Source: Desulfopila aestuarii DSM 18488
GTDB taxonomy: Bacteria > Desulfobacterota > Desulfobulbia > Desulfobulbales > Desulfocapsaceae
Reading direction: 5' to 3'
Length of the DNA stretch: 64,000 bases
Assembly: GCA_945863875.1 (NCBI GenBank)
Contig: CAMBBS010000013.1
Coordinates: forward strand, 1-64,000
Both the position numbers and the translations under genes were made by a program. The first letter of the stretch is position 1, and each line of letters begins with the position of its first letter. Positions 35,896 through 46,677 of this stretch are shown in pieces. Below the pieces are notes generated by a model. That model saw only the letters and a program-made list of their open reading frames with translations, had not been told where the DNA came from and made no database searches.

Positions 35896-36147
35896 GATTC
35901 AATAACAAATCAGTTTTCGCTAACTAACGAGAATGTAACACAATAAAACGATTCATAAGTGAATCATGTTCTTTTCGGTGAAGATATCTCTTCATATCCT
36001 GAGAGGAATTAAACGCATTTTATCTTATACTTACAATCCGTTACTGTCTTTTTGCGTGGAGTTTAACCATTGATTTTTAAAAAGGCGATGGGTATCCACC
36101 GATGGTGGGTAGGCCTTAAGAACAATATTTTGAATCAAAATTGAATC
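35896..36147. promoter_or_regulatory. Cluster of GATTCA/TGAATC hexamers upstream of gabT
   Basis: Five copies occur: GATTCA at 35896 and 35950, TGAATC at 35960, 36131 and 36142. The copies at 35950 and 35960 form a palindrome (GATTCA-taag-TGAATC), and those at 36131 and 36142 are 11 bases apart, one helical turn. Their distance upstream of the sigma-54 promoter suits an enhancer-binding protein, for which the activator at 43375 is the nearest candidate. Confidence 0.42.
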
Positions 36148-36149
36148 AA

Positions 36150-36690
36150 AATTAGCTGCCTTGATCACCGGCCTGGGGCTTTTCTACCTCCAGCAGTCCA
36201 GCAATATACTATGGCAGATGACATATTGACTGAGAATTAAATTCTCATTTCACGGTTGTACGTTTCCAGGCAATCCGGTTTATTAACTTTCAGAAGCTAA
36301 AGTTACGGATAAGTTGAAAAGGGGATGTCCTTAAAGGAGATTTGATTTTTTTTCCATCTGTCAATAGAAATACCTTCGAGTCCCTCAGGGTGGGCGTTTG
36401 TCGGTTGCCAGGATTGTTCGGAAGTTATTGGCAACCCGCAGGAGATTAAAATTATTGCGCGAGGTAATCCGCCCCGGTGCACCGCATCGGCACTCCCCTC
36501 CACGTGGGTACTCCCTTTGGAGTTCGCCCTGGGTCTCATAACGGCAGGTTGACACGTTCCACAGGAAAGCCTCGATCATGTTTCCGCCGCCTTAATGCCG
36601 GTCGCTGCCCGGACAGTCAACAGGTTTCTCCCGAACTTGCCCTAGGGTAGCGCCCCGCCTTGCAGTGGCGGCCTATTCCCCTGTCATCCC
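36150..36690. other. Gene-free region upstream of gabT and downstream of the exported protein gene
   Basis: About 540 bases. The left part is AT-rich. From about 36380 to 36690 the DNA turns GC-richer, with short open frames on the minus strand (for example one with EAFLWNVSTCRYETQGEL at 36385-36579) that match nothing I recognise. The change in composition suggests a fragment of a lost gene or mobile element. Confidence 0.35.
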
Positions 36691-36693
36691 CTG

Positions 36694-36717
36694 CCTGTGA
36701 TGTTATTTCATCACAGG
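36694..36717 (-). terminator. Hairpin over the stop codon of the exported protein gene
   Basis: CCTGTGATG and CATCACAGG flank six bases that include the TAA stop on the minus strand. No clear T-run follows, so it may act as a weak terminator or as an mRNA 3'-end stabiliser. Confidence 0.45.
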
Positions 36718-38568
36718 GGCAGGCCCAGGCGGAAGATCTTGCTCTAATATCGGAGGGGGCAGCTGAAATGAAGAGCCCGGCAGATTGCCTTCAGTGTTGA
36801 TTTTGGTGACACCGTCATCGTTCCACCCAAAAGTCTCCCCGTTCAGGATAATTTTTTCTTTATTGAACCAAACTGTCAAATCGTCTGAATCCTGCTCCAT
36901 TTCTTCAGCTTCGATGTTTGGTGTGTCAACCTTGAAGAGATCGTTGGTATACTTTATCGTTTTGGATAATTGCTCGTCGGATCGAATGATTTGGGATGTG
37001 AAGACCATTTCTATATCGTAGCCTTCTTTTTCGGTTTTGTCCGCCGCAAGCTTTTCGCGAATAAGAGCGATGGAAATCTCCGCAGCACGTTTTTTCTTTA
37101 TAAAAGATTTGATCGGTAACACATCTTTAAAGGTCAACACCGTCATTTCAGGAAAGTCGGGCATCACGGCCGCATCGGCAGGATAGAAATCTTTCTCCCC
37201 GGCCTCATCCTTTAAACGCAACGTCACCAGGGAATTTTCAGCCATCCAGCGCGTAGGCAAAAAAAGTGTAATATTGTCACCCTTAAAAACATTGAGGGGG
37301 TTGAGAAGGGACTTATCCGCAACCTGCAGCAACACGCGGTCAAATTCAGGTTGTATTTTTTTTAAGATATCACTGTTGCGAATTTGCCCGTAGAGCCACA
37401 GCAGATCGTAATTTTTCACCTTATCGTTTTGCAGCACCATATCCATGATGCGATTGAACACATCGGGCCGAGCATTCAGCAGCAAAGCCGGACCAACCGC
37501 CCGGATCATATCAGGAGAGTCGATAAATGCGATATGGCCGTTATCCAGATTTCGCAGAATCAGCTTGCCCGCCGCGTCAGAATCCCCCATACGTCCATAC
37601 TGAAGGGCAGCAAAAAGGATATTCCCCCAATCGGCATCATCTGAATTGGCTAAAATCAGATCCAAATCGCTTTTAAGCATGCCAGGAACTGCCTGTTCCA
37701 TGTGCAACATGGTTTTGCACATGGCAACGGAGGCCGCATAGGGATCCTTTCTCAAGATCCTCTGGTTGATTTGCTGAAATTGATTGAAGCAATCAATCGC
37801 CTCCTCATTTTTACCAATTTCCTGGGCCGCTTGACCGCGGTAGTACCAGTAGGGCGGGAATTTCAGGAAACTGTTTTCAATCCGCTCCAGTTTGCGATAC
37901 CGACGGTCAAGGTCCGGTTCCTTTAAAATATCAGTATAATCCCTGAGCTGTTTTTCATTCAATCTCCATTCGTCAGGCAAATCATATCGCCGCATCAACT
38001 CCCAGGAATATTTCAGCAGCTTTTTGTAAAAGCTGTTGAGCCCCTGCATGGTCTTGGCTTCAATTGCCCATTTCCCTTCCACTTTCTCTTTATCGTAGGC
38101 ATCCATTTGGGATCGATAATTAAAATAAAAGGACCCTGTGGAAAGTACCGCACTTAAAATGCCCGCATAAGGGTTGAGCACCATATCCGTATCGAAAATA
38201 CGCGATCTCACTCTATTCTTAAGCTCAGTTTGGACATTTTTATCAAAGCGAGTCAAGATGTAATCCCTTTCATGATCTTGAATTTTCGAGCTTGTGAGCA
38301 GGTCCATGAGTTCCTGAAGCAATGTGATGATGTCAGCGTCCGGAATATTGCTCAAATTTAAGTTATTGATGATGGTATTGTATTCCTGGTCAAGAACCAC
38401 CTTGTCATTATAAGTCATGATGTGGGTCAAAGAGACCGCAATCAGGTTTAAGGATTGCAATACCTGGAGCTGGGCCTGGTCCTTATTGAAGTCCGCCCGA
38501 ATTTCCCTGGGATGAAACGCCCCAGACAGCAGAAAGCAAATAAGAACTATAACCGACGGTAAACTCAT
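36703..38568 (-). CDS. Exported helical-repeat (TPR-like) protein of unknown function
   Basis: A 621-residue protein from the ATG at 38568, whose N-terminus (MSLPSVIVLICFLLSGAFHP) is a Sec signal peptide. The frame is open 11 codons further, to 38601. The middle (about residues 200-420) is rich in helices with TPR-like spacing (YWYYRGQAAQEIGKNEEAIDCFNQFQQINQ). The C-terminal part is beta-rich and ends in a Pro-rich tail (LPPPILEQDLPPGPAPVMK). I recognise no family. The right end of the IscB relic lies within about 40 bases upstream of the start, so the native promoter has probably been separated or replaced. Confidence 0.75.
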   Translation of the reverse strand: MSLPSVIVLICFLLSGAFHPREIRADFNKDQAQLQVLQSLNLIAVSLTHIMTYNDKVVLDQEYNTIINNLNLSNIPDADIITLLQELMDLLTSSKIQDHERDYILTRFDKNVQTELKNRVRSRIFDTDMVLNPYAGILSAVLSTGSFYFNYRSQMDAYDKEKVEGKWAIEAKTMQGLNSFYKKLLKYSWELMRRYDLPDEWRLNEKQLRDYTDILKEPDLDRRYRKLERIENSFLKFPPYWYYRGQAAQEIGKNEEAIDCFNQFQQINQRILRKDPYAASVAMCKTMLHMEQAVPGMLKSDLDLILANSDDADWGNILFAALQYGRMGDSDAAGKLILRNLDNGHIAFIDSPDMIRAVGPALLLNARPDVFNRIMDMVLQNDKVKNYDLLWLYGQIRNSDILKKIQPEFDRVLLQVADKSLLNPLNVFKGDNITLFLPTRWMAENSLVTLRLKDEAGEKDFYPADAAVMPDFPEMTVLTFKDVLPIKSFIKKKRAAEISIALIREKLAADKTEKEGYDIEMVFTSQIIRSDEQLSKTIKYTNDLFKVDTPNIEAEEMEQDSDDLTVWFNKEKIILNGETFGWNDDGVTKINTEGNLPGSSFQLPPPILEQDLPPGPAPVMK

Positions 38569-38630
38569 GATATATTTTCTTTGAATGATCCACATTTTCA
38601 TCTAAAATTACAGCGTGGATACCTCTTCCT

Positions 38631-39653
38631 TCAGGTGGAGGAGGCAACGCCGTCTCCTCTGTAGTAGTTGTAACCATCGGCACGCTGCAAAAGAGAGCAA
38701 TGTTTCCATGAAATCCCCTGTATTGTACCCGCTTCTGTCTTGATATTGCAACTGCCGGACTTTCGGACAGACACCCTGCTAACATACGTCCCGAGCTTTT
38801 TGCCTTTGTTGACCGGTGCTTTGACCAGATCCCAGGTTTTACATCCCTTGACAACTGTTATTGCTTTCGCCGACGTTCGAGGAAAGCCACAGTTATCCAC
38901 CCGGCACATCTGCCGTGATCCTCTGCCCGTAACAGAAACAAGAGGTTGCAGTCCCGGCGAAATATGGACAGGCCGGCCTGTTGCACCGACCCAAACGGCG
39001 TCACGCCAATGGGATTTGCCGTAGCTTTGGTTCGTCCGGTTATACGTGGTTCCTCCTCCGGCCCAGAAGAAAACCGGCAGGCCGAATGCCTGCAACCTGC
39101 CGCCGGTGGCATAGCGAATCGAATCGATTGCGGCACCATCCTTTAACGGTGCTCTGGCACGGGCAAGAATTGCGATGAACCGTTCAAAAAGATATTCTCT
39201 GGCTTCGTATCCGGCCAATTCCCCCTGCTGATATTCAACACCTGAAATTTCAGGATGCTGCGTGAGCTGCGTATCAAAACGCACTGTTGCAACCACTATC
39301 CCGGATACTGGAGCAAAGTTGATGGGACGCATTGCCCAGGTAAAAACATTGTCCACCCTGGAGAGCAGAGTATTTCTCATGGCCTGTCCACGGTGAGTAG
39401 GCTCTCCGGCCCAAACAACCTTTCTGCCCTGCTGACACTCTGCCACCAGGGCAATGGTTGTCGTCTTGCGCCCTGGATCGAGCTTTAACTCGAGATCTTG
39501 AACATCACTGCCGCTCTTTTCTTTTAAGATGATAGTAAAAGGAAATCTTTTATAGACAGCAGCTTTTCCCCTTCGCAAAAGCCCCCTCGCCCTTGCCGGA
39601 TGACAAGGATTCAAGAACATTTTGTTTTTGTCTATGACCAACACATGCTGCAT
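38631..39653 (-). CDS. iscB: IscB-like RRXRR/RuvC protein lacking HNH domain and Arg-rich segment
   Basis: A 340-residue protein. The N-terminal PLMP/RRXRR domain is clear (NPCHPARARGLLRRGKAAVY). RuvC-I follows with D59 (LELKLDPGRKTTTIAL), then RuvC-II with E140 (SGVEYQQGELAGYEAREYL) and RuvC-III with H215/D218 (YGKSHWRDAVWVGA). Compared with IscB proteins, two blocks are missing. One is the Arg-rich bridge-helix and linker stretch expected between HRGQAMRNTLLSR and VDNVFTWAMR (about residues 88-101). The other is the complete HNH domain, expected between REYLFERF and ARARAPLKD (about 158-165). Both deletions kept the frame. All four RuvC residues remain. IsrB is a natural HNH-less relative, but loss of the bridge helix argues for a decayed IscB. 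Confidence 0.83.
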   Translation of the reverse strand: MQHVLVIDKNKMFLNPCHPARARGLLRRGKAAVYKRFPFTIILKEKSGSDVQDLELKLDPGRKTTTIALVAECQQGRKVVWAGEPTHRGQAMRNTLLSRVDNVFTWAMRPINFAPVSGIVVATVRFDTQLTQHPEISGVEYQQGELAGYEAREYLFERFIAILARARAPLKDGAAIDSIRYATGGRLQAFGLPVFFWAGGGTTYNRTNQSYGKSHWRDAVWVGATGRPVHISPGLQPLVSVTGRGSRQMCRVDNCGFPRTSAKAITVVKGCKTWDLVKAPVNKGKKLGTYVSRVSVRKSGSCNIKTEAGTIQGISWKHCSLLQRADGYNYYRGDGVASST

Positions 39654-39659
39654 TGAAGG

Positions 39660-39940
39660 TTACCTTTAAAATTCTTCACTTTCGCGAGTAAAAACCACCC
39701 CGGCAATGGTAACGAAAGGTTTTGTCCCAGCACCACCGGCTTAACCCCTTCAACCTGTTTAGCCACTTGTCGCAGAGCCTGGAACTGGTGGAGCATTGCA
39801 GAGTGCCTCTCTCTTCTCTCTTAACGCAGCCCGTTAGCTCTGCGGCCCTGGCTGTGCCTGGTCAACAGAGGAACTTGCTTGCACAAGCTCCGCCCTTCTG
39901 GGCGGGGTAGTCGACAAATCGGCTTTTGCTTCAGCCGTTA
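39660..39940 (-). ncRNA. Omega RNA (HEARO RNA) of the IscB element
   Basis: The region immediately 5' of iscB on the minus strand is rich in stems. One is CGGCT/AGCCG at 39920-39937, another CCGCCC-agaa-GGGCGG at 39890-39908, then a long GC-rich body, and near the iscB start a segment with TTAAGCCGGTGGTGCTGGGAC and AAAACCTTTCGTTACC. This placement (upstream, sense, ending at the ORF) and the terminal motif are those of the HEARO RNAs that guide IscB. The guide would be copied from DNA flanking the left end, around 39940-39960. Confidence 0.62.
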
Positions 39941-40051
39941 AAAAATTCAAGCCATATTCTATATGACTGGAATACGCTTTTTGTCAAGTTAATCTGAAAG
40001 TATCACCTGGCTAGCGGATGCTTCCAGGGCCTTCTACCGGGTTTAGAATAG

Positions 40052-40249
40052 CATAAAAAAGGACAAATAGTTGGTGAGACCTACCTGTACATTAGCAGAA
40101 ATGGCCGGGGGTTCATCGTAATTCCCAGCACGAGGGCCACGAAACATTATTTAAAGGGTGGAGATCAAAAGTTGCTGGATCCATTCGAAGCAGATGAATT
40201 TGAATCTGGTTTAACAGAAGAACTGCGAAAACACAACATCCCGAACTAA
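40052..40249 (+). pseudogene. C-terminal fragment of an unidentified small protein
   Basis: A 65-codon frame without a start codon encodes ETYLYISRNGRGFIVIPSTR and then a charged tail ending TEELRKHNIPN. Codon use and the sharp stop look like real protein coding sequence, but the N-terminus is missing, perhaps through element insertion at either side (IscB relic to the left, IS end to the right). No family recognised. Confidence 0.4.
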
Positions 40250-40282
40250 CCTTCGAAGAGCTTTTCAGGGTTGCTGAAATTA

Positions 40283-40352
40283 CCAAAACGCGCGGTAAAA
40301 GCCCGGTCCTTCATGCCGGGGCCACAAGGCGTAAGCCGTTACTCCGGTGTCT
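40283..40352 (-). repeat. IS605-type element end, copy 2
   Basis: On the minus strand this matches 7057-7130: ACCGGAGTA...GCTTACGCCTTGTGG, a GGCATGAAGGACC stem region and GCGCGTTTTGG. Here no tnpA or tnpB remains, so only the end survives between the small fragment and katG. Confidence 0.55.
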
Positions 40353-40425
40353 GTTGCTGTTCGACAGAGTGCCGGATAATGGAGATCGGCGCACCGCCGC
40401 AGGAAGCCGCGAAGCAGCCAGGAAA

Positions 40426-40466
40426 ATGAGCGCAGCGTTGCTGATTTTACTAAAACGCCGCGCTCA
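40426..40466. repeat. 14-bp inverted repeat downstream of katG
   Basis: ATGAGCGCAGCGTT and AACGCCGCGCTCAT pair with a single mismatch around a 14-base loop. It lies about 85 bases past the katG stop and could end katG transcripts, but it lacks a T-run. Confidence 0.5.
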
Positions 40467-40550
40467 TATGTTGTCGTCAGTTGCCAAAAGCGTTCAGAGC
40501 AGCTACCGACTTCTGATACCGTTGAAAAGGTTGTCCCTCGAAAACTTTAA

Positions 40551-42860
<2,310 letters not shown>

Positions 42861-42911
42861 TTATCACGTACGCCGCCGGTGCAAGGCGATGTTTGGAGTT
42901 AAGTTGTCTAC

Positions 42912-42926
42912 TGATAATCATTTTCC
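42912..42926. promoter_or_regulatory. Fur/PerR-like box upstream of katG
   Basis: TGATAATCATTTTCC matches 12 of 15 positions of the 7-1-7 Fur/PerR consensus TGATAATnATTATCA. The Fur-family gene at 14392 is a candidate binder. Confidence 0.4.
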
Positions 42927-42972
42927 GATATGGGTAAAAAAACCGCCCTGTCAATGCGGCTACATTCCATAA

Positions 42973-43030
42973 ATAAGGAGCAGTAACGCAATTGGTGAAA
43001 ATGGCTCGGTTATTTCGTAACCGCTCTTGA
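42973..43030 (+). repeat. Dispersed ~58-bp repeat, copy 1
   Basis: Begins ATAAGGAGCAGTAACG, contains GGTGAAAATGGCTCGG and ends in a hairpin, CGGTTA-TTTCG-TAACCG. A clear relative lies at 51371-51427 in the same orientation. The rest of the 42729-43374 intergenic space holds no gene that I recognise. Confidence 0.6.
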
Positions 43031-43374
43031 GACCTCGTTCAAGTATCTTTCCTCTTCACGTTTCCGATGAATTATAATCCTGCATACCGTTGCCAAACAG
43101 ATCCAAGGCTGAGGATTAAACAGCATCTGTCTCAAGGTACTTGACCCGGTTCCTTCTCGCTTTCCCCGATCAGACACTTTCTCTTTAATAGGAATTATTA
43201 TTGACAGTCTGCCAAGAAATGTCAACTGAATTAATTTAAGGAGGTGGTTTCAGGTGTGATAAGGAAAATTTGCCATACAGGCCGTATCTCCGGCCTGAAC
43301 TCAGCCTCCTCATATGAAATCGCCACGGCCAAAAGCTCATCATTTTCAGAAGATCCTGCCCTTGAGTGGTGGTC

Positions 43375-45126
43375 CTAAAGGCCATGTTTTTTCAGCTTGC
43401 GCACCACCGAAGGCTGACTGATATTTAAAAAACGGGCCATTTCCCGGGTGGTTCGGCACTGCTGTCTGGATGCTGTGAGCAGCTCTTTTTCCAACTGGTT
43501 CATGGTGGCGGTGTAGTCAGCGGGAGCGGTAAAAGTGATAGAGATTGCCGTCGAGAGAAGCGGTCCGCTGCTTTTCCTGATACTTGCCGAGAGGAAGGCA
43601 TCTATGTGGGTCTCGTCGCTCAGGACGACCGCGCTCTCGATGATATTTTTTAATTCACGGGTGTTACCTGGAAAAGAATACTTTTGCAGGGTAGCAATCA
43701 TCGCCGAGCTGATGTGCATCGATTTGTGATATTGCCGGTTGTACTTCTCCAGGTAAAAGCGAATCAGCCCGGGTATATCATCCTTGCGCTGACAAAGTGC
43801 CGGGATTTCCAGGGTAAAGCTGCTGAGCCGATAAAACAGATCTTCGCGGAACTGGTTGTTTTTGGTCAGCTCCTGCAGGTTTCTGTTGGTGGCGGAGATT
43901 GTCGCACACTCGACGTTGATTGCCTTGGTGCCGCCAAGGCGCCGGAACTGCTTGTTATCGAGATACTTGAGGAGTTTGGTCTGGAGATTGAGCGGCATAT
44001 CGCCGATTTCATCAAGAAAAAGAGTTCCTCCCTGGGCCAGCTCAAACAAGCCGACCTTGCCGGTTGCCGAGGCACCGGTAAATGCCCCTTTTTCATAGCC
44101 GAACAATTCCGCCTCGAGGAGATTTTCCGGCAGCGCCGCGCAGTTTATTTCAATAAACGGATGCTCCCGTCTATTACTGTTTTTATGAATCGACTTGGCG
44201 AGCAGCCCTTTGCCGGTGCCGGAATCCCCGAGGATCAAGATATTCGATGCACCGATATTGGCCAGCTTCAGAGATTTCTGGAGAATATTTTTCATGATAT
44301 TGCTGTCGGCAATAATCGTATTTTGCCCCAGTTCCCGCAGGGTCAGCTCGGAAAGCTCCTCCTTGAGCTTCTCGGTCAGTTTCTGGTTTTCCTCATATTT
44401 ACTGTGCAGGGTTTCAAGCTCAGTCATATCCCGTTCGTTGACGACAATGAGCGCAATATTCCCGTCTTCATCTCGCGCCGGAGTACCTGTGCACAGGAGG
44501 AGCCGGTTGGTCTTTTCAATGTGCTGCACGATGGTTTCCTGCCGCCCGCTGGCGAGGACCTTGGTGGTGACGGATTGATCAAATATATTGTTATCTAAGA
44601 GCTGGGTGATATTCCGGCCGATGACGTCTTTGCCCCGGATGCCGTTCAGTGCTTCGGAGGCGGCATTGATGGTGACGATGACCCCCTTGCCGTCACAGAC
44701 CCAGATGCCATCGGAAGAGGCGGAAATGATGGTCTCGAGCTGGCGATTCAATTCCTGATAGGACTCGGATTTGCGCACCGATAATTCGAAGGTGTGAGGT
44801 TCCTGAAAAGTGCACACCGTGCCGATAATTTCACCACTCCGGCATATCGGTCGGATGTCAATCACCAGGGAGCCCGGCCTGAGGTCGATTTGCTGTCCAA
44901 GAACAGCTTTGCCGCTGTTAAAACATTCCATGACGCAAGGGTGCAGCAGAGGAAGCGCTACGGCAATATCCCTGCCGAGATACTCTCCTGCCGAAACCGC
45001 CAGTTTTATTTCACTCTGCGGATTGAGATGGGTGATCCGTCCAAGCCTGTCGGTGGCGATGATGCCGCTGCTCATTCCGGCAAGGACATCCTGATCATAA
45101 ATGGTTCTGTTCACTGCTGTTTTCAT
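43375..45126 (-). CDS. Sigma-54-dependent activator with two PAS domains and TyrR-like HTH
   Basis: A 583-residue regulator without a receiver domain. PAS domains lie at about residues 10-115 (AGMSSGIIATDRLGRITHLN) and 130-240 (ISASSDGIWVCDGKGVIVTIN). A short coiled coil follows, then the AAA+ domain with Walker A GDSGTGKG, a canonical GAFTGA loop, GTLFLDEIGDM and FREDLFYRLSSF. The C-terminal HTH (TTREMARFLNISQPSVVRKL) is of the TyrR/PrdR type common in activators of amino-acid catabolic operons. A ligand or redox state would be sensed by the PAS domains. It sits between the two transaminase-AOR pairs. The sigma-54 promoters before gabT (35804) and potA (51252) are its obvious candidate targets. 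Confidence 0.93.
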   Translation of the reverse strand: MKTAVNRTIYDQDVLAGMSSGIIATDRLGRITHLNPQSEIKLAVSAGEYLGRDIAVALPLLHPCVMECFNSGKAVLGQQIDLRPGSLVIDIRPICRSGEIIGTVCTFQEPHTFELSVRKSESYQELNRQLETIISASSDGIWVCDGKGVIVTINAASEALNGIRGKDVIGRNITQLLDNNIFDQSVTTKVLASGRQETIVQHIEKTNRLLLCTGTPARDEDGNIALIVVNERDMTELETLHSKYEENQKLTEKLKEELSELTLRELGQNTIIADSNIMKNILQKSLKLANIGASNILILGDSGTGKGLLAKSIHKNSNRREHPFIEINCAALPENLLEAELFGYEKGAFTGASATGKVGLFELAQGGTLFLDEIGDMPLNLQTKLLKYLDNKQFRRLGGTKAINVECATISATNRNLQELTKNNQFREDLFYRLSSFTLEIPALCQRKDDIPGLIRFYLEKYNRQYHKSMHISSAMIATLQKYSFPGNTRELKNIIESAVVLSDETHIDAFLSASIRKSSGPLLSTAISITFTAPADYTATMNQLEKELLTASRQQCRTTREMARFLNISQPSVVRKLKKHGL

Positions 45127-45290
45127 CTGCTGCTCAAGTCCTGATTATTTTTCATAAGGCGGGCAACAAAAGTACCGCGCGTCACTCTGTCTCTGCATAC
45201 ACGAGCTGATTAGAGTTTGCACTATCGTCTTGTCTGGCAAAGAGAGTGTCCTGAAACAGAGAAAAATGAGCGGGATGACGGGTATTGCGT

Positions 45291-46292
45291 CTACTTCGTA
45301 GTGATTTCTTCCCTTTTGACGCGCAGGGAAACCTTGTCGATGGAGATCTCCATGGTATTGAGAATTATGCCGGTATATTGTTGTAATTTTGTAAGAATAT
45401 ACTCGCGCAGGTCGTGCAGTTGCACCCCCAGGCTTTTTCCGTAGGGAACGTCGATATACATGTTGATACCATATCCGGCGCGACTGGACTTCACTTTGAT
45501 TTTTCGTACCTGAATGTCACAGTCATATTCATCGACACAGTGGAGAATCATCTGCAGCAGGGCCGCCTCGGAAATGGAGACGGTACCGGGAACGCCTTTT
45601 TTATCGCTGAAATTCGATTGTACAACCGATTTATCCTGAAAAACAGGACGAACCAAGGATTTTTCGAAAAACCTCGCCTTTTTTCTGCCATCGGGATTAT
45701 TTCCGCCTTGGAAAAAAATCCGCACACTATCCAACAGAATCAGAGAATAGTCCCTTTTTACCTCTATGGCAGGCACAGGAATGACGTGTTTTCCTTCCTC
45801 TTTTCTTGACTTGATGGCATTTTCGATATCCTGTTTGCTGGCGATTTCTTCAATATTGATTATTTCACTGATGGGCGGCAGTTCCAACTGTTCGGCAATC
45901 TTTATCACCATCTTGTTGGAAGTTCCCAACAGAAGAATTTTCTTTATTTTTTTTCCCTGAATCACATCAACAACCTGCTGTCGATGATCAGGATTGGCAA
46001 ACAAAGCGGTTTTGATGGCGCTGATATAATTTTTTTCATGTTTTGCAGACCTGCCGGCCAGAATAACGGACTCATAGATCAACAACCCGTCATCGACGAT
46101 GTATGGCACTCCGATCTTTTCCGCAAGCAGCTTGGCACGAAAGCTCTTCCCGGTCCCACTCTTTCCCACCAGGGCGTAGACTTGAATTCCCTGGAGTCGT
46201 CCTTTCACCTTATGAAAAAACTGATAAATCTCTTTACCGGTTAGATAGATCCATTGCTGATCTTTTGTTTTTTCAAGGGATTTACTACTCAT
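45291..46292 (-). CDS. P-loop ATP-binding protein fused to an Asp23/Gls24-like domain
   Basis: A 333-residue protein. The N-terminal half is a P-loop NTPase-like domain with Walker A VGKSGTGKSFRAKLLAEKIG (about 43-58) and a DDGLLIYESV segment resembling the lid/acceptor side of small kinases. The middle (SAIKTALFANPDHRQQVVDV) is helical. The last ~110 residues (SISEAALLQMILHCVDEYDC, then YGINMYIDVPYGKSLGVQLH) have the Asp23/Gls24 (DUF322) alkaline-shock-protein pattern. The combination is not one to which I can give a function. It lies upstream of the sigma-54 activator on the same strand, but 160 bases apart, so cotranscription is possible rather than certain. Confidence 0.72.
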   Translation of the reverse strand: MSSKSLEKTKDQQWIYLTGKEIYQFFHKVKGRLQGIQVYALVGKSGTGKSFRAKLLAEKIGVPYIVDDGLLIYESVILAGRSAKHEKNYISAIKTALFANPDHRQQVVDVIQGKKIKKILLLGTSNKMVIKIAEQLELPPISEIINIEEIASKQDIENAIKSRKEEGKHVIPVPAIEVKRDYSLILLDSVRIFFQGGNNPDGRKKARFFEKSLVRPVFQDKSVVQSNFSDKKGVPGTVSISEAALLQMILHCVDEYDCDIQVRKIKVKSSRAGYGINMYIDVPYGKSLGVQLHDLREYILTKLQQYTGIILNTMEISIDKVSLRVKREEITTK

Positions 46293-46452
46293 AGGGCCTC
46301 TGAAGAAAAGGGGTCGAAAAGAGGGTCATTTTTTCGTTTGACCTTCCATTACATAATTTTTCACGGACAGTACCGACTTTACAATAAACTGTTGCAGAGA
46401 TAAAAGCACTGGGATTTTCCCAGGAGTCAACCGTTGCCACCGGGGAGATTGC

Positions 46453-46659
46453 CGTCTAAAGGCTGACGGCGATTTTTCAGACATCGGCCCCTTCACCCGG
46501 CAACTTGAGATGCGTGTCTACCCACCCAAAAAGAATGAGGTCAAGGAGGCATTTAACATTCGCCATCGCCTGGCAGAATTGTATGTATTTATTCTGTTTA
46601 AAAACAAATCCATACAGGAAGATGTACGCTCTGAACATTATTATATGGTCGGTGAATAA
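46453..46659 (+). pseudogene. C-terminal fragment of an unidentified protein
   Basis: A 68-codon frame without a start codon encodes GDFSDIGPFTRQLEMRVYPP, KKNEVKEAFNIRHRLAEL and a tail ending SEHYYMVGE before the TAA. The sequence looks like a genuine charged, cytosolic C-terminus. No start codon or ribosome site is present and upstream reading fails, so this is best seen as the end of a deleted gene. Identity unknown. Confidence 0.4.
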
Positions 46660-46677
46660 GTTACATCAACATTGTTG

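Larger units (their letters stand above)
38600..39960 (-). mobile_element. IscB-type IS200/IS605-superfamily element (non-autonomous relic)
   Basis: The unit comprises an omega/HEARO RNA (39660-39940), an IscB-like gene (38631-39653) and a right end in which CCTCC/GGAGG-type pairing precedes AGGTATCCACG, a typical IscB-element terminus. No tnpA is present, so it would need a transposase in trans. Its boundaries are estimated: the right one from the end motif, the left one from the first RNA hairpin. Confidence 0.6.

Noticed and set aside
36303-36579. Small minus-strand open frames upstream of gabT
   Set aside because: No ribosome site, no family and overlapping frames; likely decayed DNA rather than genes.
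38631-39653. Natural IsrB protein rather than damaged IscB
   Set aside because: HNH absence fits IsrB, but the missing Arg-rich bridge stretch between HRGQ and VDNVFTW does not; kept as an alternative only.
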